This document shows, one piece after another, positions 6,334 to 13,402 of a stretch of DNA of 27,073 nt (its first letter is position 1; each line of letters begins with the position of its first letter). The position numbers and the translations under genes were made by a program. The notes under the pieces were generated by a model that worked only from the letters and a program-made list of their open reading frames with translations, was not told where the DNA came from and searched no databases. Origin of the DNA: CAYOXX01 sp964408025 (GTDB taxonomy: Bacteria; Acidobacteriota; DATKUA01); the NCBI GenBank assembly GCA_964408025.1, contig CAYOXX010000035.1:1-27073 (forward strand), written 5' to 3'.

Positions 6334-7616
6334 GCGGGAAGCGCAGGAAGTCGCCGCGGGAGAGCGAATCGGAGCGTGTGCCGCAGCTCCTCAAGCAGGC
6401 CTTCGACACCTTCGCCCAGGCCTCGAAGCAGCTCGAGCAATCTTACGCGAAGCTCAAGGTCCGCGCCGACCGCCTCGCCAAGGAGCTGGCACAGACCAAC
6501 GAGGAGCTGCAGCGCCAGCTTGCCGAGAAGGAGCGCATCAGCAACTTCCTAAACAACATCCTGGACAGCGTGGCCAGCGGCATCGTCGTCGTCGGCCCCG
6601 ACGGCCGCGTGGCGCTCACCAACCGCTCGGCGGAGCGCTTGCTCGGGTTCGACGAGGGGGGAGCGGAGGGCAGCCACTATGCCGAGCTGCTCGGTGGGGG
6701 CCCCGTCGGTTCCTTCCTGTGCGGATGCCTGGAGTCTGGCGCGAACGCCCCCCGCTCCGGCGAGGTGGAGCTTCACAGCCCAGGCGGGCGCAGCAATTAC
6801 GTCCTCAATTTCGCCCCGGTCCTCGACAGTGGGGGGCTGCGGGTCGGCTCCCTGCTGGTGGTGCAGGACGTCACCAGGCTGAAGCGGCTGGAGGAGCAGG
6901 CTGTTCGCACCGGCCGGCTGGCCGCCATGGGCGAGGTGGCCACCGAGCTGGCCCACGAGATTCGCAATCCCCTGGGCAGCATCGAGATCTTCGCCAGCCT
7001 CCTGAGCCGCGACCTGGCCGAGGGCGAGAACCGCAAGCTGGCCGAAAACATAGTCGTCGGCGTCAAGAGCCTCAACGCCGTCGTCAGCAACATGCTGACC
7101 TTCACCCGCTCCGTCGAGGTCCACCCCGAATCGCTGGACATCAACGCGCTGGTGCGCGAGACGCTCGGCTTCCTGGAGCCGGTGCTGGCGGCCCAGGAGA
7201 TCGAGCTGCGGCAGGACCTGGATGAAGGGCTGCCCGCGCTGGAGCTCGACCCGGAGCTGTTCAAGCAGGTCCTGCTGAACCTGGCTCAGAATTCGGTGAA
7301 CGCCATGGAGGGCGGCGGCACGCTGTCGGTCAGCACCAAGGGGGTGCAAACCGAGGAGGGCCGCCGCGTGCTGGTGATGCGGGTCTCCGACAGCGGCTGC
7401 GGCATCGACGCGCAGCACCTGCCCCGCATCTTCGATCCCTTCTTCAGCACGCGCAGGGGCGGCACCGGGCTTGGTCTCTCGGTGGTCAACCAGATCCTGG
7501 AGAAGCACGGCGGCATGATTTCAGCCGACAGCGAGCCGGGCCGCGGCACCAGGATGACCATCCAGCTGCCGCTCGAGACCGCGGGGACGGGTCAGCGGCC
7601 CTCGGGGACGAAGTAG
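6330..7616 (+). CDS. Soluble PAS-domain sensor histidine kinase, NtrB/FlrB-like
   Basis: 428 aa with no membrane helix. Order: coiled coil (about 17-75, Glu/Gln/Lys-rich), PAS (about 73-185, ILDSVASGIVVVGPDGRV), HisKA with phospho-acceptor H209 in ELAHEIRNPLGS, then HATPase_c with N-box LNLAQNSVNAM (317-326), G1 DSGCGI (354-359) and G2 GGTGLGL (377-383). All catalytic boxes are intact, so an active kinase is expected. The coiled coil plus PAS with HEIRNPL resembles NtrB-type and flagellar FlrB/FleS kinases that feed sigma-54 activators. No response regulator is adjacent; the nearest is the NtrC-type gene at 16507. The GTG start overlaps the TPR gene stop by 4 nt. The 3' end overlaps the convergent gene by 25 bp. 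Role inferred; kinase certain. Confidence 0.9.
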   Translation: MSGKRRKSPRESESERVPQLLKQAFDTFAQASKQLEQSYAKLKVRADRLAKELAQTNEELQRQLAEKERISNFLNNILDSVASGIVVVGPDGRVALTNRSAERLLGFDEGGAEGSHYAELLGGGPVGSFLCGCLESGANAPRSGEVELHSPGGRSNYVLNFAPVLDSGGLRVGSLLVVQDVTRLKRLEEQAVRTGRLAAMGEVATELAHEIRNPLGSIEIFASLLSRDLAEGENRKLAENIVVGVKSLNAVVSNMLTFTRSVEVHPESLDINALVRETLGFLEPVLAAQEIELRQDLDEGLPALELDPELFKQVLLNLAQNSVNAMEGGGTLSVSTKGVQTEEGRRVLVMRVSDSGCGIDAQHLPRIFDPFFSTRRGGTGLGLSVVNQILEKHGGMISADSEPGRGTRMTIQLPLETAGTGQRPSGTK

Positions 7617-8071
7617 ATCGTCACAGCCAGCACCAGCTCTCCCCTCAGTTGCCTCAGCTCGTCGTCGAGGTCGCGGATGTTTGCCTCGAAGCTCTGCCGT
7701 ATCAGCAACTCCAGATCGCTGGTGGGGACGAGCGCCTCGCCGCTCTCGCTGAAGGTGTTGGCGTCGGCCTGCTCGAAGTGCTGGTGCAGGATCTGGCGCA
7801 GCCTCGTGGCGAGGCTGTCGGCGTAGTCTTCCTGCAGCCTGCGGGCCAGGGCGACGGAGGAGAGGTGGACGTGGACCTCCACCACCCGGAAGTCCTCCGG
7901 GGCGTTGTAGACGGTCCTGAATCCGAAGTAATCGGGCTGGGCGGCCCTCTGCGCCGTGTGCAGTGTCCAGCCTATCAGGAGGCCGACGGCGAAGATGGCG
8001 ATGAGGGCCAGGAAGCCGCCACCGATGAGGATCGGCAGGCGGAATTTCTTGAATATCTCTTCGATCTTCAT
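7592..8071 (-). CDS. Single-pass membrane protein, possibly FliL-like
   Basis: 159 aa. A basic cytoplasmic head (MKIEEIFKKFRLP) is followed by one helix (about 14-38, ILIGGGFLALIAIFAVGLLI) and a domain of about 115 residues that should be periplasmic. That domain has a beta strand (FRVVEVHVHLSS), a long charged helical region (ARRLQEDYADSLATRLRQILH) and a final strand (LVLAVTIYFVPEGR). Inner-membrane anchor plus this alpha/beta layout is the topology of FliL, and the neighbouring kinase is FlrB-like, but sequence identity to FliL is not evident to me and no other flagellar gene is present. ATG at 8071 is chosen because the long upstream extension to 8140 lies over the promoter. GGGGCGA precedes it. 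The terminal 25 bp overlap the kinase gene on the other strand. Confidence 0.7.
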   Translation of the reverse strand: MKIEEIFKKFRLPILIGGGFLALIAIFAVGLLIGWTLHTAQRAAQPDYFGFRTVYNAPEDFRVVEVHVHLSSVALARRLQEDYADSLATRLRQILHQHFEQADANTFSESGEALVPTSDLELLIRQSFEANIRDLDDELRQLRGELVLAVTIYFVPEGR

Positions 8072-8100
8072 CGCTCGCCCCGGTGAGATGGTCGCGCCCG

Positions 8101-8130
8101 ATTGTAGGTGCCGGCGCGGCGGCGTGTCAA
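8101..8130 (-). promoter_or_regulatory. Strong consensus promoter for the FliL-like gene
   Basis: On the minus strand a perfect TTGACA (8125-8130), an 18-bp spacer and TACAAT (8101-8106). This is the best sigma-70-type match in the window. The leader to the ATG at 8071 would be about 23 nt. On the opposite strand TATATT at 8173-8178 might serve the VWFA gene, but it has no convincing -35. Confidence 0.7.
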
Positions 8131-8237
8131 ACAGTTGCAAGCGACCTTACAGCGAAACCGCGCGGCAGCGGTTATATTGTCTGCGCAACGACATCCCCGG
8201 AGAGGGTAGGGAGTAAGGGGTGAAGGAGTAGAGAGAT

Positions 8238-9800
8238 ATGCGAACGGCTGTCCTGGCGCTGGCCCTGTTGATTTCGGCCTCAGCGTCCGCGCCGGCGCAG
8301 GAGGAGTTGCTGCCGGCCGGCGAGACCGGAGTGCTCAAGCGGGGCTGGGTGCTGCTCAACACCTGGCGCTACGCCCGCGGCGAGGGCGAGATCGCGGTGC
8401 CCGACGGGGCCCTGCAGGGCCGCACGGTCAATTACGTCGCCTTCTACGTGGAGGGCGAGCTGGTGGCGGTGGACGAGGTGCCGCCCTACCGGGTGACTCA
8501 CGACTTCGGTTCCTACACCCGCAGGGTCCGCATCGTCGCCGTCGGCGTCCGCTACGAGCTGCAGGCGGGCGCCGAGCCGGCTGCGGAAAGCCCTGAACCG
8601 GGTGTCGGGACGCCGGCCGCCTCGATCGCCATCACCTCACCCGCGCAAGGGGAGTACTGCTACGGCCTGGGGCGGCTGGCCGCCGAGGTGGAGGCGCCGC
8701 CCGGCGCGGTGCTGAGGGTCGACTTCGCCGTCGACGGGCGGCACGCCGGCAGCGTCGCCGCCCCGCCCTACGAGCTCGAGTTCGACTTCGGGCGCGGCTT
8801 CGAGGGCCGCCTGGTGAGCGCCACCGCGGTGCTCGCCGACGGCCGCCAGGTCGGAGTCGAGCGGCTGACTCCGCCGCTGGAGGAGAGCGACTACTACATC
8901 CGCGCCCGCCTGGTGACGCTCGACGCCACGGTGCTCGACTGGCGCGACCGCCTCATAGGCGACCTCGCAGCCGACGAGTTCCGCGTCTTCGAGGACGGCC
9001 GGGAACAGCGGATCTCCCACTTCTCGCTCGAGGAGCGGCCCCTGCGGGTCGCCCTGCTGATCGACACCTCAGGCAGCATGAGCCACCGCGGCAAGATGAG
9101 CCGAGCGATCGCCTCCGCCCAGCGCTTCCTAGAATTTCTGCGGCCGGGGCAGGACATGGCGGCGGTGGTAGCCTTCAACGATAGCGTCGAGGTGCTCGGC
9201 GGCTTCAGCGACGACTTCGACCGCCTCCACGAGCTCATCGGCGAGCTCGAGGCCGACGGGGGCACCGCCATCAACGACGCCCTCGCCGAGGTGGCGTCGC
9301 TGTTCGAGGATGAAGCCGGGCGCAAGGCGATCATCCTCATCTCCGACGGCTACGACGAGCACAGTGAGATTTCCATCGGCGAGGCCGTGGAGACCGTCAA
9401 GCAGGCCGGCGTCAAGGTATACTCGATAGCCATCCTCGAGCACCTGCTTTTACTCGAGGAGGCGATCGCGCCGCCGCCGACGCGTCGCGGCGTCGAGCCT
9501 CCAAACGATCCCGAAGATCCGCGCCGGACCAACAGGCCGCTGGACAGCGAGGTCGACCCGCGCAAGACGCTCTTCATCGGCATCGCCGACGAGACCGGCG
9601 GCGCCGCATTCTTCCCCCGCTCGCTGCTCGAGCTGCCGGTGGCCTTCGAGCGCATCGCCGAGGAGCTGCGCCGCCAGTACTCCATCGGCTACGTCTCCTC
9701 CAACACCGACTACGATGGCCGCTGGCGCCGCATCAGCGTCCGCACAACGCGCTCCGGCCTCACCGTGAGGACAAAAAGAGGCTACTACGCGGAAGAGTAG
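8238..9800 (+). CDS. Exported VWFA-domain protein (VWFA-related, Acidobacteria-type)
   Basis: 520 aa. A signal peptide (1-20, cleavage at SAPAQE) exports the protein. Residues about 25-220 form beta-rich, Ig/cadherin-like strands. Then comes LVTLDATVLDWRDRLIGDLAADEFRVFEDG, the strand that characteristically precedes the VWA domain in the VWFA-related family common in Acidobacteriota. The VWA domain (about 268-400) has a complete metal-ion adhesion site: D276-T-S278-G-S280, T343 and D370. The C-terminus (YSIGYVSSN...KRGYYAEE) is also typical of this family. It probably binds a protein partner or matrix in a metal-dependent way outside the inner membrane. The ATG is preceded by GGAGTAGAGAGAT at the end of a purine-only-like run of about 39 nt. 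Confidence 0.88.
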   Translation: MRTAVLALALLISASASAPAQEELLPAGETGVLKRGWVLLNTWRYARGEGEIAVPDGALQGRTVNYVAFYVEGELVAVDEVPPYRVTHDFGSYTRRVRIVAVGVRYELQAGAEPAAESPEPGVGTPAASIAITSPAQGEYCYGLGRLAAEVEAPPGAVLRVDFAVDGRHAGSVAAPPYELEFDFGRGFEGRLVSATAVLADGRQVGVERLTPPLEESDYYIRARLVTLDATVLDWRDRLIGDLAADEFRVFEDGREQRISHFSLEERPLRVALLIDTSGSMSHRGKMSRAIASAQRFLEFLRPGQDMAAVVAFNDSVEVLGGFSDDFDRLHELIGELEADGGTAINDALAEVASLFEDEAGRKAIILISDGYDEHSEISIGEAVETVKQAGVKVYSIAILEHLLLLEEAIAPPPTRRGVEPPNDPEDPRRTNRPLDSEVDPRKTLFIGIADETGGAAFFPRSLLELPVAFERIAEELRRQYSIGYVSSNTDYDGRWRRISVRTTRSGLTVRTKRGYYAEE

Positions 9801-9849
9801 GGGATACAGACACCCACAATTCTTGAGATAAATGCATTATTTCTAGTAA

Positions 9850-9862
9850 CCTGCACTGCAGG
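9850..9862. terminator. Weak inverted repeat between convergent genes
   Basis: CCTGC-ACT-GCAGG forms a 5-bp stem with a 3-nt loop midway between the VWFA gene and gltX, which converge. There is no T-run on either side beyond AT-rich sequence, so this is at best a weak bidirectional terminator. Confidence 0.25.
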
Positions 9863-9879
9863 ATAATTTGTGATTAACC

Positions 9880-11316
9880 CTATTTTTTTAGGTGATAGGC
9901 TAAGCGTGCGAGACGCTCAGTCGTTAGCTCCCGCCCCAGCAGGTCGGCTATTGCGAAGATATCGGGGCTGACGCCGGCGCCGGTGGCGGCGATGCGCAAC
10001 GGGTGTATGAGCACGCCGGCGCCGATGCCGCGCTCGGAGGCCAGCGAGCGCAGCGCGGCTTCGATTGATTCGCGATCCCAGCTTTCCAGCGACTCCAGCC
10101 GCTGCTTCAGGGCCTCGAGGTGAGCGCGCAGATCCTGCCCCGTACAGAATTTTTTTACAGCTTTTTCATCGTATTCCGACGGAGCGCGGAAGAAGTACAC
10201 CCCGTCGCGGGCCAGGTCCCAGGTCCGCTTCGAGCGGTCCTTGAGCAGCTCGACGACGTGCTCGAACCAGGGCCGCCGCCCGGCCAGCAGGTCGTCGCTC
10301 CAGGTGCCGAGGGCCTCCATCTCGGGGTGCACGTGGGGCAGCAGCTCTTCGAAGCCGAGCCGGTTGATCCACTGGCTGTTGATCCACTCCAGCTTCGCCG
10401 GATCGAAAACGGAGGCGGCGGTGCCGACGCCGTCGAAGCCGAAGCGCTCGATCAGCTCTTCGGGGCTGAAGATCTCGCGGTCCTCGCCCGGGCCCCAGCC
10501 GAGCAGGGCGAGGAAGTTGAGGAAGGCCACCGGCAGGTAGCCCTGCCCCATGTAGTGGGCGACCGAGGTGCCGCCGTGGCGCTTGGAGAGCTTCTTTCTG
10601 TCAGGGCCGAGGATCAGCGGCAGGTGGGCGAACTGCGGCGTCGGGTGGTCGAGGGCGCGGTAGAGCATGATCTGCTTTGGAGTGTTGGCGATGTGGTCGT
10701 CGCCCCGGATCACGTGGGTTATGCCCATCGCCACGTCGTCGGCGACGACCGAGAGCATGTAGGTGGGCGAGCCGTCGCCGCGCAGCAGCACGAAGTCCTC
10801 CAGCTTCTCGTTGCGGAAGACTACCTCGCCGTGGACCAGGTCTGTGTAGACCGTCTCGCCCTCCGGCACCAGGAAGCGCACGGCGGCGGCCTCGCCGGCG
10901 GCTATGCGGGCCCGGGCCCGCTCGCGCTCGGGCTCCATGCCGCGGCGGTCGTACTTGAACGGCACACCACGGCGCCGCAGCTCGGCCCGCTCGGCGGCCA
11001 GCTCGTCGGGATCGGAGAAGTCGTAGTAGGCCGCGCCGGCGTCGAGGCAGGCGCGGGCGTAGGCGACGTGCTCGCCGAGCCTATCGCGCTGGTAGTGCGG
11101 CCCCTCGTCCCAGCCCAGACCTAACCACTCCAAGCCCTCGAGGATGTGGCGCGTCATCTCCGCGCTCGAGCGCGCCAGGTCGGTGTCCTCGATGCGCAGC
11201 ACGAAGGCGCCGCCCCGCTTGCGGGCGAAGAGCCAGTTGAACAGCGCCGTGCGGACGCCGCCGACGTGCAGCTCGCCGGTGGGGCTGGGAGCGAAGCGGA
11301 CGCGAACCTGGGTCAA
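9880..11316 (-). CDS. gltX: Glutamate--tRNA ligase
   Basis: 478 aa, the usual bacterial length. It charges tRNA(Glu) with glutamate. The class I HIGH motif is HVGG (17-20) in FAPSPTGELHVGG; RGDDHIANTPKQI and the KMSKS equivalent KLSKRHG (near 242) follow; a helical anticodon-binding region fills the C-terminal third (FDPAKLEWINSQWI onward). The start is TTG at 11316, chosen because GGAGGTG lies six nt upstream and the protein then begins MTQVRVRFAPSP as in the family. The frame extends 13 codons upstream without a ribosome binding site. Whether it is discriminating or also charges tRNA(Gln) cannot be judged here. It is monocistronic, with a TTGTTA-17-TATGTG candidate promoter (minus, about 11416-11444). 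Confidence 0.95.
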   Translation of the reverse strand: MTQVRVRFAPSPTGELHVGGVRTALFNWLFARKRGGAFVLRIEDTDLARSSAEMTRHILEGLEWLGLGWDEGPHYQRDRLGEHVAYARACLDAGAAYYDFSDPDELAAERAELRRRGVPFKYDRRGMEPERERARARIAAGEAAAVRFLVPEGETVYTDLVHGEVVFRNEKLEDFVLLRGDGSPTYMLSVVADDVAMGITHVIRGDDHIANTPKQIMLYRALDHPTPQFAHLPLILGPDRKKLSKRHGGTSVAHYMGQGYLPVAFLNFLALLGWGPGEDREIFSPEELIERFGFDGVGTAASVFDPAKLEWINSQWINRLGFEELLPHVHPEMEALGTWSDDLLAGRRPWFEHVVELLKDRSKRTWDLARDGVYFFRAPSEYDEKAVKKFCTGQDLRAHLEALKQRLESLESWDRESIEAALRSLASERGIGAGVLIHPLRIAATGAGVSPDIFAIADLLGRELTTERLARLAYHLKK

Positions 11317-11513
11317 TTTCGCACCTCCGTGTAAAAAACGCACGCACTCTACCAATCATTCTAGGCCTTGGAAAGGTCCGGCGGGAGTTGAAGGGGAGCG
11401 GAAAGTGATCGATTGCACATACCAGCCGTCCCGCTTGTTAACAATCCATATTGGGGAGCGTCTGATTGGGGGTAGACGTGTTTCCCGGGCGCCTGGCGCG
11501 CGGCCCCGGCGGT

Positions 11514-11542
11514 TTGAAATAATCGACCGGATGTGCTATCAT
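11514..11542 (+). promoter_or_regulatory. Sigma-70-type promoter for the barrel / kinase cluster
   Basis: TTGAAA (11514-11519), a 17-bp spacer and TATCAT (11537-11542), each a good match. The transcript would start near 11549, giving a leader of about 205 nt before the ATG at 11756. Confidence 0.55.
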
Positions 11543-11714
11543 GCCAACTGCTTACTGGTCTGCGGCGGGCTATTCAATTTCTTGGATTGGCATCCGGTTT
11601 TTTGAACGCGGAACGGCTGTGCGGTGTGCGCCATCAGTATAAACAGGCCGATTCCGCGGCCTGCGGAGCGGGCGGCCCGGCAGGTCCGTTGGTACGCATT
11701 TTGCTAAATGTTTC

Positions 11715-11734
11715 GGTGTATCGAGAAGTACACC
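11715..11734 (+). promoter_or_regulatory. Hairpin close to the start of the barrel protein gene
   Basis: GGTGTA, loop TCGAGAAG, TACACC: a perfect 6-bp stem ending 21 nt before the ATG at 11756. The only Shine-Dalgarno-like sequence (GGGTGA, about 11737) follows it at long spacing. The hairpin could bring that site closer to the start or modulate initiation. Speculative. Confidence 0.3.
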
Positions 11735-11755
11735 TCGGGTGACCGGACAGTGCCG

Positions 11756-13381
11756 ATGAGAAGGTTTATCGCAACAGCCCTGGTTCTGGTGCTCGCCGCG
11801 GCGGCGGGGGCGCAGGAGGACCGGGTGCAGCTCACCGGAGTTGTTCGCGACGCCGGCGGCGAGCTTCTCAACGGCGTAGTGGTCACCGCGGCGGCCGGAG
11901 GAGCCGGCCCGGTTAGAACCCTGACCAACCGCGACGGCCGCTTCGAGCTCCTGCTGCTTCCGGGGCTGTGGACGGTTACGGCCGCCCGGCTCGGCGGCGA
12001 TGAGCTGGCCAGCCAGGAGGTCCGTCTGCGCGATGGCCAGCCTCAGGAGCTGGAGCTGGTGGCGGGTTCGTCGGTGGGGCGCCACAGCGTGGAGCTCAGC
12101 CGCGTGCGGGCGCAGGAGCGCGAGCGGCGCCCGCCCTTCTCGCTCGAGAACCCGCAGGGCGAGGCGACCGTCTCACAGGAGTTCGACCCCGGCCTTCTGG
12201 AAAGCGGCGGCATGCGGGCGGCCGTCGAGCTCAGCCTGCTGACCAACAGCGTCCTGCTGCAGGCGCGGCAGCGGATCATGGACCAGCTGGCCAGCAACCG
12301 CTACAACGTCAGCTTCTGGCTCGACGCCCCAACCGACGACGGATCGGAAGTCGGCGCCGGCGCCGGAATCGATGGCAACGCCTCCGAACCGCTGCTCAGC
12401 GCCGAGGGGCGGTACGAGTCCGACAGCTTCCGCCTCGGCGTCGACTGGAGCCAGCACTACCTGGGCGCGACGGGGCTGGGCCAGCGGAGCTGGGTCGGCA
12501 GCGTACTGGCCGAGAGCAGCATGATGATCGGCGTGCCGGTGCAGGTGACCTTCGGCCTGCGCTACGACCACTTCGAGTACCTCGACAACCCCGATCACCT
12601 CAGCCCCAGCGCCGAGGTTGTCTACCGGCCGGGCGGCGGCACCACGCTGCACGGACGCGTCTCCTACGAGGCCATCGCTCCCCGGGGCGAGCTGGGGACC
12701 GTGGTCATAGGCGAGGAGTCGCTGGACGCCGAGCGGCGGCTGGGCTACGAGCTCGGCGTGAGCCAGCGCCTCGGCGACGACACCGAGCTGACGTTCCGTG
12801 CCTTCTACAACGAGGTCCGCAACCACATCGTAAACCTCTACCGGCCGCTGCGCGACGCCTACACCCGCGAGGTGATCAACGCCGGCGACGGCGTCGTGCG
12901 CGGCGTCGAGTTCGGTGTCGAGAAGGTGTTTCTCAACGGCCTCAGAGGAACCGTAAATTATACCTACAGCGAGGCGGACGGCCTGGACATCCGCAGCGTC
13001 AACCTCCACTTCGAGGACATCCAGGACTTCGAGCGCTTCCTCGAGCTCGGCCTGCGGCGCGACCTCTCGACCACCGTGGAGGCCTTCTTCGGCTCCACCG
13101 GCACCCGCGTGCAGGCGGTCTACCGCGTCTATCTTGCCGACCTGGAGGACGACGTGGGCTTCAGCGAGGGTATCACCAGCCTCCTGGTCGACCACTCGCG
13201 CCTCGATCTGAACCTGACCCAGCGCATCGATTTCGGCTTGCTCTCCAACGCCCGCATAAGCTTCAACTTCGCGGTCAACAACTTGCTCAACAACCTCAGA
13301 AATAGTATCTTCCTCTCCAACGACACCGATCTGGTAAACCGCCCGCGGACGATCATCGGCGGCATCCGGATCGAGTTCTGA
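11756..13381 (+). CDS. TonB-receptor-like outer-membrane beta-barrel with N-terminal carboxypeptidase-regulatory domain, no plug
   Basis: 541 aa. A signal peptide (1-19, AAAAGAQ) is followed by a carboxypeptidase-regulatory-like beta-sandwich (about 22-105: LTGVVRDAGGELLNGVVV, LTNRDGRFELLLLPG), as found at the front of many TonB receptors. From about 150 the chain alternates polar and hydrophobic residues with turns (YNVSFWLDAP, LRYDHFEYLDNPDHLSPSAE, ELTFRAFYNEVRNHIVNLY) and ends in GGIRIEF, whose terminal Phe is the outer-membrane assembly signature. The plug domain and TonB box of true receptors (normally 650 aa or more) are not visible. The ATG at 11756 is chosen for the signal peptide; ATG 11708 would give a longer leader and has no ribosome binding site. 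It lies 21 nt before the large histidine kinase. Transport substrate unknown. Confidence 0.8.
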   Translation: MRRFIATALVLVLAAAAGAQEDRVQLTGVVRDAGGELLNGVVVTAAAGGAGPVRTLTNRDGRFELLLLPGLWTVTAARLGGDELASQEVRLRDGQPQELELVAGSSVGRHSVELSRVRAQERERRPPFSLENPQGEATVSQEFDPGLLESGGMRAAVELSLLTNSVLLQARQRIMDQLASNRYNVSFWLDAPTDDGSEVGAGAGIDGNASEPLLSAEGRYESDSFRLGVDWSQHYLGATGLGQRSWVGSVLAESSMMIGVPVQVTFGLRYDHFEYLDNPDHLSPSAEVVYRPGGGTTLHGRVSYEAIAPRGELGTVVIGEESLDAERRLGYELGVSQRLGDDTELTFRAFYNEVRNHIVNLYRPLRDAYTREVINAGDGVVRGVEFGVEKVFLNGLRGTVNYTYSEADGLDIRSVNLHFEDIQDFERFLELGLRRDLSTTVEAFFGSTGTRVQAVYRVYLADLEDDVGFSEGITSLLVDHSRLDLNLTQRIDFGLLSNARISFNFAVNNLLNNLRNSIFLSNDTDLVNRPRTIIGGIRIEF

Positions 13382-13402
13382 CGGGTTCAGACTTAACAGA
13401 CG

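Larger units (their letters stand above)
11317..11755. other. Divergent intergenic region between gltX and the barrel protein gene
   Basis: 439 bp without a supported gene. It holds the candidate gltX promoter overlapping a perfect 10-bp palindrome TTGTTAACAA (11435-11444), the plus-strand promoter at 11514-11542, and a leader of about 205 nt with two hairpins: CAGGCC/GGCCTG (11644-11663) and GGTGTA/TACACC (11715-11734). A 24-codon open frame from 11531 overlaps the promoter and is not credible. Confidence 0.5.

Noticed and set aside
11531..11605. 24-codon peptide with three cysteines before the barrel gene
   Set aside because: Its start overlaps the predicted -10 box and there is no ribosome binding site; it would not be on the transcript.
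11585..11605. Possible sigma-54 promoter (TGGCAT followed by TTTTGA)
   Set aside because: Spacing between the GG and GC elements is wrong by about three bases and the -12 lacks TGC.
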